From: JAEHDI01 sp035455185
Lineage (GTDB): Bacteria > Acidobacteriota > Terriglobia > Bryobacterales > Bryobacteraceae
DNA: 23,004 nucleotides
Assembly: GCA_035455185.1 (NCBI GenBank)
Contig: DATIFQ010000526.1
Location: 1 to 23,004, forward strand
Direction of reading: 5' to 3'
Shown: positions 17,001 to 23,004 of the stretch, in pieces
Numbering within the stretch: position 1 is the first letter of the stretch
Layout: the number at the start of each line of letters is the position of its first letter
Translations under genes and position numbers: made by a program
The notes under the pieces: model-generated
Databases searched by the model: none
What the model saw: only the letters and a program-made list of their open reading frames with translations
Told to the model about the DNA's origin: nothing

Positions 17001-17587
17001 ATGACCGGCGTCGAGAATCCGGACTCGCAATCGAGCTGCCGGAAGGCCAGCAACGCCGCCTTCACGTTCCGCGTGTCCTGGCAGGTCTCGAGGAGCAGAA
17101 GGTCGGCGCCGCCGTCAATCAGCCCTTTCGCCTGCTCGTAGTACACATCGCGAAGCTCGCGGAAGGTCACACCGCCGGTCACGGTGATCGCTTTCGTCGT
17201 CGGCCCAAGGGACCCCGCTACGAATCGAGGCATTCCGGAGGTAGAGAACTCAGCCGCCGCCTGGCGCGCGAGCATGGCGGCCGTCCGGTTCAGTTCGTAT
17301 GCCCGATCGCCCAGGCCGTACTCGGCTAGCACGAGCTTCGTTCCGCCGAACGTGTCGGTTTCGACGATGTCGGCGCCGGCCTCGAAATAGGCGCGGTGGA
17401 CACCGAGTACAACATCCGGCCGAGTCTGCACGAGAATCTCGTTGCAGCCCTCAAGCGACGCTCCGCCAAAGTCGGCGGCGCTGAGGTGCGCCTGTTGCAG
17501 CATCGTCCCCATCGCCCCGTCGAGGACGAGAATCCGCCTCTCGAGGGCGTCCAGAAGCGCCCCCCGCCTGTCAGCACGCTCTGTCAT
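14048..17587 (-). CDS. metH: cobalamin-dependent methionine synthase
   Basis: A full-length cytoplasmic enzyme of 1179 residues that transfers the methyl group of methyltetrahydrofolate, via methylcobalamin, to homocysteine. All four modules are present in order: homocysteine domain (about 1-320) with zinc ligands Cys232 (GLNCATG) and Cys295-Cys296 (GGCCGTTP); pterin domain (about 350-640, VGERTNVIGS to SNVSFGLP); cobalamin domain with His760 in DVHDIG as lower ligand; and the SAM-dependent reactivation domain (about 890-1179) with RGKRYSFGYGACPN. The start is ATG 17587, matching the family start; the open frame runs further upstream only because it overlaps the porin gene in another frame. 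No good ribosome-binding site precedes it, and a 21-nt palindrome ends 5 nt before the ATG. It follows the porin gene by 44 nt on the same strand. No cobalamin riboswitch fits in that gap. Confidence 0.97.
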   Translation of the reverse strand: MTERADRRGALLDALERRILVLDGAMGTMLQQAHLSAADFGGASLEGCNEILVQTRPDVVLGVHRAYFEAGADIVETDTFGGTKLVLAEYGLGDRAYELNRTAAMLARQAAAEFSTSGMPRFVAGSLGPTTKAITVTGGVTFRELRDVYYEQAKGLIDGGADLLLLETCQDTRNVKAALLAFRQLDCESGFSTPVMVSGTIEPTGTMLAGQTADAFWASVSHMDLLSIGLNCATGPEFMTDHIRTLHEMAWTRISCYPNAGLPNEEGKYGETPESLAAQLERFADHGWLNLVGGCCGTTPAHIRMLAQMVEGRRPRTVPGRPGRAFYSGIELVEADDSNRPLIVGERTNVIGSRAFKEMIAGENWEEASEIARRQVRNGAHIVDVCLQSSEREEIRDIPPFYDRLIRKIKVPVMIDTTDPAAVELALSYCQGKSIINSVNLEDGEEKFERVCPIARAYGAALIVGTIDEDPVQAQAFTRERKLAVAERSVRLLTEKYGIPPEDLILDPLVFPCATGDENYVGGAVETIEAVRLIKEKIPYVKTILGVSNVSFGLPAAAREVVNSVFLYYTTKAGLDLAIVNSEKLERFASIPEQERRLAEHLLFNTPPADAPTEDLRLASEDWREQTREQKIAINQHHIAAISERFRGRAASKKKELSLLPLDQRLANYIIEGSKDGLIADLELKRAVGAAPLDIINGPLMAGMTEVGRLFNNNELIVAEVLQSAEAMKAAVTHLEQFMERADSATRGKVLLATVKGDVHDIGKNLVDIILSNNGYKVINLGIKVPPEELIRAYHEHHPDAIGLSGLLVKSAQQMVVTAEDLRDAGIRVPVLVGGAALSEKFTRLKIAPAFGEAVCYAKDAMSGLALMNQIVDPAARDEVLRAHTHQEALAEEQAGVKAAPVGEQRSSKVRTGVPLPDAPYLDRKVRDVPQLAEVWSYVNPYMLFGKHLGFKGNFEKRLAERDEKALELYHQMEEVKRWAAGFMKVRAVWQFFEAERDGNAIQLFAPGARSPLHTFRFGRQPRADGLCLSDYVLDPEEGRRDHIAILVATAGAGIRERAEEAKAAGEYFRAHALQALALETAEGCAEWLHRRIREDWGFPDPPAMTMQGRFTSRYRGKRYSFGYGACPNLEDQLGIWKLLNPGEIFVHLTDGFMMDPEASVSALVFHHPDCAYFTAEEG

Positions 17588-17591
17588 GAAG

Positions 17592-17612
17592 AATCGGAAG
17601 TTACTTCCGATT
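17592..17612. promoter_or_regulatory. perfect 21-nt palindrome before metH, operator or hairpin
   Basis: AATCGGAAGT and ACTTCCGATT are exact inverted copies around one central T. As RNA it gives a 9-bp stem with a 3-nt loop. It fills half of the 44-nt gap between the porin stop and the metH ATG. On the minus strand no T-run follows, so it is a poor terminator for the porin gene. A dimeric repressor site or an RNA hairpin controlling metH translation fits the position. Confidence 0.55.
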
Positions 17613-17631
17613 TTATCAGGCGAGCACGGTC

Positions 17632-19140
17632 TCAGAACGTGAACGCCAGTTGTCCGAGGTAGCGGAAGGTCGAATTCGCGCCGCGCTGGAGCGGCACGAA
17701 GAACTGCTCCGACGGGTTGCTGGCGCGCCGCTGGTTTTGGATGAACAGCAGGTTCTGCCATTGCAGGAACCGCGTCAGTCCCAGGTCGAATCGCAGCGCG
17801 TGAACTGCGATGTTCACGCCGGAGCCGGTGCCGAGGTCGTCGTCGGTGAACTGGGAGATCATCGAGTTGGCGTCCTTGATAGCGAACTGATAGAGCGTCC
17901 GCAGGTCCCCCGCTTTGCGCACCGCGCCGAGGTTCACCGATGCCATCAAGGCGTCGCGCAAGCTGGAAGCCCCGGTATTGCGCGCGGCCTGCAGGTCGAA
18001 CCAAAGGGGCATTTCCCGTCCACCGATACTGACACCCTTGCGCTCCAGACGGTAGCCCAGGTGAGCGATGTGGAAGTCAGGCGCAAAGTAGGTTGCGCCA
18101 CCAGGTAGCGTAGTTCCATTTCCAGTGCCGCCGATGGGACCGGACAGGACGAAACCGAGGTCCTTCGTCACGACCACCGGGAAGCCGGCCGCTGTCGAGG
18201 CAAGCTGAATCTGGTTCGGGTTGCGGTAGATCTGGAAGGTCCCGAGGATCTGGTGGCTCCATGCAGGGCCGAGGTCGCCGCGAAGGATCACGCCGGGGTG
18301 GAACAAATTTGCGTCACGGACCTTCTGTCCAACCTGATACCCCGCGGCGACAAACGGGGAATTGGCGGGGAGTACGTACACCGCGGGATTGGACAGAATG
18401 TACTCGCCGACCCTGAGCTCCACGGTCTTGAACCCGAGTGGGTTCGATGCAAACGAACCCTTGAAAGTCTGATGGAACCCGTTGAAGCGAACGTCGTCAT
18501 CCCAGAGGAACCGCATGTTGTCGGCGAAAACTTCTTCCATCCGCCCGCCACGCAGCGAGACGTTGGCGTTGGGATGGAAGTTCACGTAGGCTTCGGCGAT
18601 CGAGATCGGGTGCTTGGCCACTGTGCCGGCCATGTCCTGGTCGTTCGTGATCGCGTTGTTGTACGGGCCGGTGGACAACTGAACGTGGAACCTGAATCGT
18701 GGGTCCAAATCCTTGTCGATGTTCAAACGCAGCCGGTACCGGCTCCGCGCGTTTTGCAGAGGAGCCGCAACTTCGTTCGATGAACGCGCCTGGACATCGA
18801 ACCGGTATCGAAAGTCGCCGCTGAACTGGAACCCACCAAGATTCTTCGACACGGCCTCGGTCTTCTTTGCGAGATCGTCGACGCTGGCGGACGACGCCTT
18901 TAGAGCGGTCGCCGCAGGAACGGCGGCGGTCACGACGTCAGAGGATGACTGCTGAGCCAGCCGGTCGAGTGCCCTGCCCTGCGCCTCCAACGTCTTCTGT
19001 AATTCCGCAATTTGCGCCTGTTGCCGCGCAAGCTGTTCGCGGAGGGACATGATCTCATCGGCATCCGCACCCTCCGCCCCAAATGCGGAGAATGTGCATA
19101 GAGCCGCGGTCAACATCAACCAAGTCAGTGAGATTCGCAT
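17632..19140 (-). CDS. outer-membrane porin with coiled-coil N-terminus, probably phosphate-related
   Basis: A 502-residue outer-membrane protein. Signal peptide about residues 1-21 (ending SAFGAEGA), then a heptad-rich coiled coil (about 27-65, SLREQLARQQAQIAELQKTL) and a beta-barrel of about 400 residues with alternating, aromatic-edged strands such as FQFSGDFRYRFDVQA and RYRLRLNIDKDL. It ends QLAFTF, with the terminal Phe used by the barrel-assembly machinery. This is the layout of bacterial putative-porin families in which a coiled coil reaches toward the cell wall. It begins 7 nt after phoR with no visible ribosome-binding site, so it is likely translated by re-initiation in the Pst/Pho operon. 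By context it may admit phosphate or phosphorylated compounds. Ion selectivity cannot be read from the sequence. Porin assignment is firm, phosphate role inferred. Confidence 0.85.
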   Translation of the reverse strand: MRISLTWLMLTAALCTFSAFGAEGADADEIMSLREQLARQQAQIAELQKTLEAQGRALDRLAQQSSSDVVTAAVPAATALKASSASVDDLAKKTEAVSKNLGGFQFSGDFRYRFDVQARSSNEVAAPLQNARSRYRLRLNIDKDLDPRFRFHVQLSTGPYNNAITNDQDMAGTVAKHPISIAEAYVNFHPNANVSLRGGRMEEVFADNMRFLWDDDVRFNGFHQTFKGSFASNPLGFKTVELRVGEYILSNPAVYVLPANSPFVAAGYQVGQKVRDANLFHPGVILRGDLGPAWSHQILGTFQIYRNPNQIQLASTAAGFPVVVTKDLGFVLSGPIGGTGNGTTLPGGATYFAPDFHIAHLGYRLERKGVSIGGREMPLWFDLQAARNTGASSLRDALMASVNLGAVRKAGDLRTLYQFAIKDANSMISQFTDDDLGTGSGVNIAVHALRFDLGLTRFLQWQNLLFIQNQRRASNPSEQFFVPLQRGANSTFRYLGQLAFTF

Positions 19141-19147
19141 GTGCAGA

Positions 19148-20902
19148 CTAGCCGGGCGGAAGAAGCATTGTGAACTTAGCGCCTTTGCCTAACTGGCTTT
19201 CGACACTCACAGTTCCGCCCATCCTTTCGACGATGTGTTTCACGATCGACAAGCCGAGGCCGGTTCCGCCGACGTCCCTGGAGCGGGCCTTGTCCACGCG
19301 GTAGAACCTCTCGAAAATCCTTGGCAGGTCATCCGAGGGGATGCCGATGCCATTGTCGGCGACCGTAAGTCGCACGTTCCCCTCCGCGGTGCATCCGGCC
19401 TCGACCCAGACTTCGCCGTCCGGACGGTTAAACTTCACCGCGTTGTCGAGCAAATTCACGAGCGCCTGTTCCAGCCGGATCTTGCTGCCCGTGACGGCTA
19501 CGTCGGCCAACCCGCCGCAGTGAATCTGAACCTGCCGCAACTTTGCTTCGGATTCCACGCTGCGAAGCGCGCTCTCGATTGCGCCGCGAACGGAGATGCG
19601 CTCCGGAGCGGGCGCGGCTTCGCCGCTTTCCAGCTCCGAAAGCACGAGAAGGTCCGATGCGATGGTGTTCAGCCGCACGGCGTGAGACTTGATGATTTCG
19701 AGGAACCTGCGGTTGTGTTCTTTGTCTTCCAGCGCACCTTCCAAGAGTGTTTCGGCATATCCCTGAATCGCCGTGAGGGGAGTCCGCAACTCGTGCGATA
19801 CGTTGGCGACAAAATCTTTTCGAACCCGTTCGAGCCTCTCCAGGTCTGTGATGTCGTGCAGAATGGCGATGGCGCCACGACGCGTTCGCACGTCCAGCGG
19901 GGCTGCCTGGATCTCGAACGACCGACCCTCGGCAGCGGCAAGTTGCAGCCGCTCCTTCTGGCTTGCGCCTGTCACCAGCACGCGCGTGAGCAGGTTGAGA
20001 AACGCCGGATCCCGGATCAGTTCGAGAAGCGGCAGCCTATCGGGAACCGGCACACGAGCCCCGACAGCACGGGCGAGAGATTCGTTGCAGAAGGTGACAC
20101 ACAGCTCGTGATCAACGGCCAGGACTCCTTCCACCATGCTGGAAAGCATCGCCTCCCGCCTAGCTGATTCGAGGCTCAGCCGCTCGATCAGGTCCTGCAT
20201 TTGTTCCGCCATCCCGTTCAGCGAGCGTGCGAGAGAGCCGAGTTCGTCGGCTGGCTCCGGTTCCATTCGGTCCGTAAACCGCGCCTGCACCAGACCTTCG
20301 GCAAACTGCTGAACACGACGAATGCGGCCAGTCACGTAACGCGTGATGAAGTAAGCCACTGCGAGCGCTGCCAGGGTCGCGATGAGCGACACCCGGAGAA
20401 TTCCCCACCGCACGTCCGCAATCGCCGCATTCAGGTTCTTGAGCGGCACCGCCACCCGAAACACGTGGCCCGGTTTCGCTCCGTACGTGAGCGGAATCGC
20501 CAGATACACCAGGTCGACGTCGACAGTGTCGCTGTGCCGGATCGAGACGCCACGCCGTCCCTCCATCGCCTGTCGCACCTCCGGGCGGCCTGCGTGGTTT
20601 TCCATCCTCGCCGGATCTCTTTCCGAGTCCGCGATCACCACGCCGGCCGGATCAATTACCGTGATCCGCGACTGCGCCCGTTGTTGCGCCTGCCGGGACC
20701 AGGACTGGAGCTCGGGCGCCGGGACTACCTGAACTTCCCCCGAGAGCAGCCGCGCCTGCGAATCCAGTTGCCGCTCGACCGCGTCGACTTCCCGCGCAGA
20801 AACAAATCGGGTCACGTACAAGTCGAGGACGACGACGGTCAAGAGGATCAGGAGGAATGCGCCGAGCAGCAGCTTCCGGAAAATAGGGCTGCTCAGTGTC
20901 AT
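19148..20902 (-). CDS. phoR: phosphate-regulon sensor histidine kinase
   Basis: A 584-residue inner-membrane kinase. Domains in order: TM1 (about 9-31), periplasmic sensor loop (about 35-165), TM2 (about 168-190), HAMP (about 190-243), PAS (about 255-355), dimerisation/phosphoacceptor domain with His370 in VSHELRTPL, and a catalytic domain with N box NLLDNAVKFN, G1 VADNGIGIP, F box IFERFYRVD and G2 GGTGLGLSI. This TM-loop-TM-HAMP-PAS-kinase plan is that of PhoR with an extended periplasmic part. Its ATG overlaps the phoU stop by ATGA, so the two are translationally coupled. It would phosphorylate a PhoB-type regulator under phosphate limitation and be held off by the Pst transporter through PhoU. 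No response-regulator gene is adjacent in this window. The name rests on location as much as on sequence. Confidence 0.88.
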   Translation of the reverse strand: MTLSSPIFRKLLLGAFLLILLTVVVLDLYVTRFVSAREVDAVERQLDSQARLLSGEVQVVPAPELQSWSRQAQQRAQSRITVIDPAGVVIADSERDPARMENHAGRPEVRQAMEGRRGVSIRHSDTVDVDLVYLAIPLTYGAKPGHVFRVAVPLKNLNAAIADVRWGILRVSLIATLAALAVAYFITRYVTGRIRRVQQFAEGLVQARFTDRMEPEPADELGSLARSLNGMAEQMQDLIERLSLESARREAMLSSMVEGVLAVDHELCVTFCNESLARAVGARVPVPDRLPLLELIRDPAFLNLLTRVLVTGASQKERLQLAAAEGRSFEIQAAPLDVRTRRGAIAILHDITDLERLERVRKDFVANVSHELRTPLTAIQGYAETLLEGALEDKEHNRRFLEIIKSHAVRLNTIASDLLVLSELESGEAAPAPERISVRGAIESALRSVESEAKLRQVQIHCGGLADVAVTGSKIRLEQALVNLLDNAVKFNRPDGEVWVEAGCTAEGNVRLTVADNGIGIPSDDLPRIFERFYRVDKARSRDVGGTGLGLSIVKHIVERMGGTVSVESQLGKGAKFTMLLPPG

Positions 20903-21594
20903 CGGATGGGCCCACCGATCGGGGTCTCCCCGCGAGTCTCCGCATGATGGCGCACGTCGATCCCCTTGACGAAGAACACAACGTCTTCCGCAATGTTCGT
21001 CGCATGATCGGCGATCCGCTCGAGGTTGCGCGCGACGAGGATCAAGTCGAGTGAGCGGGTGATGGTGGACGGATCGCGTTGCATGAAACCGATGAGTTCC
21101 TGGAAGATGTTGTCCCGCAGGTCGTCCACGGCGTCGTCGGAGAGTAGGACGCCCCGGGCGAGGTCCGCATCGCGCTTCACGAACGCGTCCAGACTGCGCC
21201 GCATCATGGATTCCACCAGCCGCGCCATTTGGGGAATGTCGATCAGTGGCTTCACGGGCTCCTGCCGGATGAGCGACAGCGAGCGCTCCACGATGTTCAC
21301 CGCGAGGTCGCCCATTCGTTCCAGATCGTTGTTGATCTTGATGATCGAGGTGAGCAAACGCAGGTCCGTAGCCATCGGCTGGTAGCGGGCCAGCAGGCCG
21401 GTCGCCTGATCATCGATCTCGATTTCCATCTGGTTGATGCGCGCTTCGTCGAGGAGCACGCGCTGGGCTCTCGTCTCGCTACGTTCGGTCAGCGACAAAA
21501 CACTTTCGTGAACGGCGGACTCCACCAGGCCCGCCATCTCGAGCAATCGTTTGATCAGCTCTTCCAGTTCTTCGAGAAAGTGACTCAATGGCAC
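20899..21594 (-). CDS. phoU: phosphate transport system regulatory protein PhoU
   Basis: A 231-residue all-helical cytoplasmic protein with two PhoU repeats (about 13-100 and 115-205). Each repeat has its metal-binding signature, NNDLERMGDLAVNI and ARNLERIADHATNI, which bind metal clusters in known structures. PhoU links the Pst transporter to PhoR and shuts down phosphate signalling when phosphate is plentiful. The start is GTG 21594, 21 nt after the pstB stop. The C-terminal tail after residue about 215 is not conserved and overlaps phoR by 4 nt. A few residues more or less at the start cannot be excluded because the ribosome-binding site is weak. Confidence 0.93.
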   Translation of the reverse strand: MPLSHFLEELEELIKRLLEMAGLVESAVHESVLSLTERSETRAQRVLLDEARINQMEIEIDDQATGLLARYQPMATDLRLLTSIIKINNDLERMGDLAVNIVERSLSLIRQEPVKPLIDIPQMARLVESMMRRSLDAFVKRDADLARGVLLSDDAVDDLRDNIFQELIGFMQRDPSTITRSLDLILVARNLERIADHATNIAEDVVFFVKGIDVRHHAETRGETPIGGPIR

Positions 21595-21615
21595 CTCGTT
21601 ACGGCCAAGGATACT

Positions 21616-22452
21616 TTATCCGAAACGGCCCGTAATGTAGTCCTCTGTTTCTTTCCTGGACGGATTGGTGAAGATCGTTTTCGTCTGGTCAAACTCGATC
21701 AGCCTGCCGAGCAGAAAGAATCCCGTATACTCCGCGACCCTGGCGGCCTGCTGCATGTTGTGGGTCACGATGACGATGGTGCAGTTTTCCTTCAGCCTGA
21801 CCAAAAGCTCTTCAATTTTTGCCGTCGCTATTGGGTCGAGGGCAGAGCATGGCTCATCGAGCAGCAGCACCTCGGGGTCGACGGCAAGTGCGCGTGCGAT
21901 GCACAGCCGCTGCTGCTGGCCGCCGGAGAGGGCCAGCGCGGACTTGTGAAGCTGGTCCTTAACCTCGTCCCACAGCGCCGCCCGGCGAAGACTGTGCTCG
22001 ACTGCATCCTTGATCGCAGCCCGGCTGATGCCTGTGTTGATCCGTAAGCCGTAAGCCACGTTGTCGAAGATCGACTTGGGAAACGGGTTCGACTTCTGGA
22101 ACAGCATACCGACCCGTCGCCGGAGTTCGACCACGTCCATCGTCAGCGTGTTCTCGCCGTCGAGCAGAACCTCACCTTCCGCACGCGCGTGACGGACCGT
22201 CTCGTACATGCGGTTCAACGTGCGGAGAAATGTCGACTTTCCGCAGCCGGAGGGGCCGATCAGTGCGGTGACCTTCTTTTCCGGAATCTCCAAGTGGATA
22301 TCCCAGAGCGCCCTCTGCGGCCCGTAGTAGAAGCTCAGTCCCGATACGCGAAGCTTCGGCACAAAATCCGCTGTCCGCTGCGGGGTGGACTCGGGCTGAG
22401 ACTTCTGGTCTCGGGGGCCGATCATCATAGTGGAGTCGTCGTGGGTAACCAT
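21616..22452 (-). CDS. pstB: phosphate ABC transporter ATP-binding protein
   Basis: The ATPase of the high-affinity phosphate importer, 278 residues from the ATG at 22452. Walker A is GPSGCGKST (66-74), the Q-loop is in MLFQKSNPFP, the ABC signature is LSGGQQQR, Walker B with D-loop is VLLLDEPCSALDP, and the switch His is in VTHNM. NPFPKSIFDNVAYGLR is diagnostic for PstB. I chose ATG 22452, 2 nt after the pstA stop and with GGAG 9 nt upstream; the longer frame to 22548 lies within pstA and adds a non-homologous stretch. The first 30 residues are a charged extension ahead of the usual start. Couples with PstA and PstC in the inner membrane. Confidence 0.95.
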   Translation of the reverse strand: MVTHDDSTMMIGPRDQKSQPESTPQRTADFVPKLRVSGLSFYYGPQRALWDIHLEIPEKKVTALIGPSGCGKSTFLRTLNRMYETVRHARAEGEVLLDGENTLTMDVVELRRRVGMLFQKSNPFPKSIFDNVAYGLRINTGISRAAIKDAVEHSLRRAALWDEVKDQLHKSALALSGGQQQRLCIARALAVDPEVLLLDEPCSALDPIATAKIEELLVRLKENCTIVIVTHNMQQAARVAEYTGFFLLGRLIEFDQTKTIFTNPSRKETEDYITGRFG

Positions 22453-22454
22453 CG

Positions 22455-23004
22455 TCAGGCGCTCCGGAACGACTTGGGCGAAAGAATCAACCGCGCGGCG
22501 ACGTTGGCCACAAGCACCAGCCCCAGCAGGACCAGACCGGCCGCCCATGCCTGGCGGTGCCAGTCTTCATAGGGCGAAATCGCGTACGTGAAGATCATCA
22601 CCGGCAGCGAGGCGACCGGTTGATCCCACGATGTGCTCCAGTAGCGGTTGCTGAAACTTGTGAAAAGCAGCGGAGCCGTCTCTCCGGCGACTCGCGCGAC
22701 GCCGAGAATCGTCCCGGTCAACACCCCGCGAATTCCCGCCGGAATGACGACCGTTGCAATTGTCCACCATTTGGTCGCGCCGAGAGCGAGCGCGCCTTCT
22801 CTCAGGCTGTGCGGGACCGCTCTAAGGAACTGCTCGGTACTCCTCACGGTAATCGGAATCACCATCAAACTCAGTGCCAGCGCTCCAGCGAGCGTGGAGA
22901 ACCGCTTCATCGGCACTACCAGCACGGCGTACGCAAAGATGCCAATCACGATGGATGGCACACCGTTCAGCAGGTCCGTCACGTAACGGATGACGAAAGG
23001 GAAT
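22455..23004 (-). CDS. pstA: phosphate ABC transporter permease PstA, 5' part outside the window
   Basis: The C-terminal 182 or so residues of an inner-membrane permease; the coding frame runs off the right edge (reading FPFVIRYVTDLLNGVPS without a stop), so a GTG within it at 22982 is not the start. LLNGVPSIVIGIFAY is a hallmark of PstA, and LREGALALGATKWWTIATVV is the EAA loop that docks to PstB. About five membrane helices are visible, with VAGETAPLLFT in between as usual. The stop lies 2 nt before the pstB ATG. pstC and pstS are expected just beyond the window. Confidence 0.93.
   Translation of the reverse strand, partial: FPFVIRYVTDLLNGVPSIVIGIFAYAVLVVPMKRFSTLAGALALSLMVIPITVRSTEQFLRAVPHSLREGALALGATKWWTIATVVIPAGIRGVLTGTILGVARVAGETAPLLFTSFSNRYWSTSWDQPVASLPVMIFTYAISPYEDWHRQAWAAGLVLLGLVLVANVAARLILSPKSFRSA

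Noticed and set aside
17588..17631. Cobalamin riboswitch before metH
   Set aside because: The gap is only 44 nt, far too short for the cobalamin aptamer, and no B12 box was seen.
17588..18004. In-frame extension of metH upstream of ATG 17587
   Set aside because: It overlaps the porin gene in another frame, and methionine synthase homology begins only at the ATG at 17587.
22453..22548. In-frame extension of pstB upstream of ATG 22452
   Set aside because: It lies wholly within pstA and adds a sequence unlike any PstB. The later ATG has a suitable ribosome-binding site.

Overview
The window looks like a chromosomal segment of a high-GC, Gram-negative, soil-type heterotroph, most probably an Acidobacteriota member of the Bryobacter/Solibacter kind. 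This is an inference from gene content. There is an exported PQQ dehydrogenase with a built-in cytochrome c, exported and Tat-type carbohydrate enzymes, an outer-membrane porin, and the remains of an Oar-like TonB-dependent receptor that has an N-terminal carboxypeptidase-regulatory-like domain and a C-terminus typical of acidobacterial receptors.

Left part (1-9038), envelope and carbohydrate metabolism: a TPR lipoprotein (56-1510, +); a PQQ-dependent dehydrogenase with a c-type haem domain inserted in its sequence (1629-3755, +); then, convergent with it across a strong hairpin, a two-gene minus-strand operon made of a secreted GH2 beta-galactosidase (4848-8027) and an aldo/keto reductase (3852-4838) whose ribosome-binding site overlaps the stop codon of the galactosidase gene. 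Divergent from the operon is a Tat-exported TIM-barrel sugar isomerase/epimerase-like protein (8133-9038, +). Together they could release, oxidise and rearrange sugars outside the cytoplasm, with the reductase acting inside.

Middle part (9052-14047), accessory: a 1055-residue protein of no family I recognise (9052-12219, -), which starts at a TTG with an ideal Shine-Dalgarno; an eroded TonB-dependent receptor gene in which only the two ends survive, in three shifted segments (12524-12896, +); and a divergent, long member of the protein-L-isoaspartate methyltransferase family (13048-13935, +) with a TATAAT so close to its ATG that the mRNA may be leaderless.

Right part (14048-23004), all on the minus strand and read from right to left: pstA (cut by the window edge), pstB, phoU, phoR, an outer-membrane porin and metH (cobalamin-dependent methionine synthase). 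Spacing from pstA to the porin is 2 nt, 21 nt, a 4-nt ATGA overlap and 7 nt, so this is one phosphate-uptake and phosphate-sensing operon. The porin is plausibly its outer-membrane channel. No phoB lies in the visible part. metH follows after 44 nt that hold a perfect 21-nt palindrome.

No tRNA, rRNA, CRISPR array, intact insertion sequence or replication origin was recognised. I do not see a clear new multi-gene defence or mobile system. The least explained items are the 1055-residue protein, the internally deleted receptor and the palindrome in front of metH.
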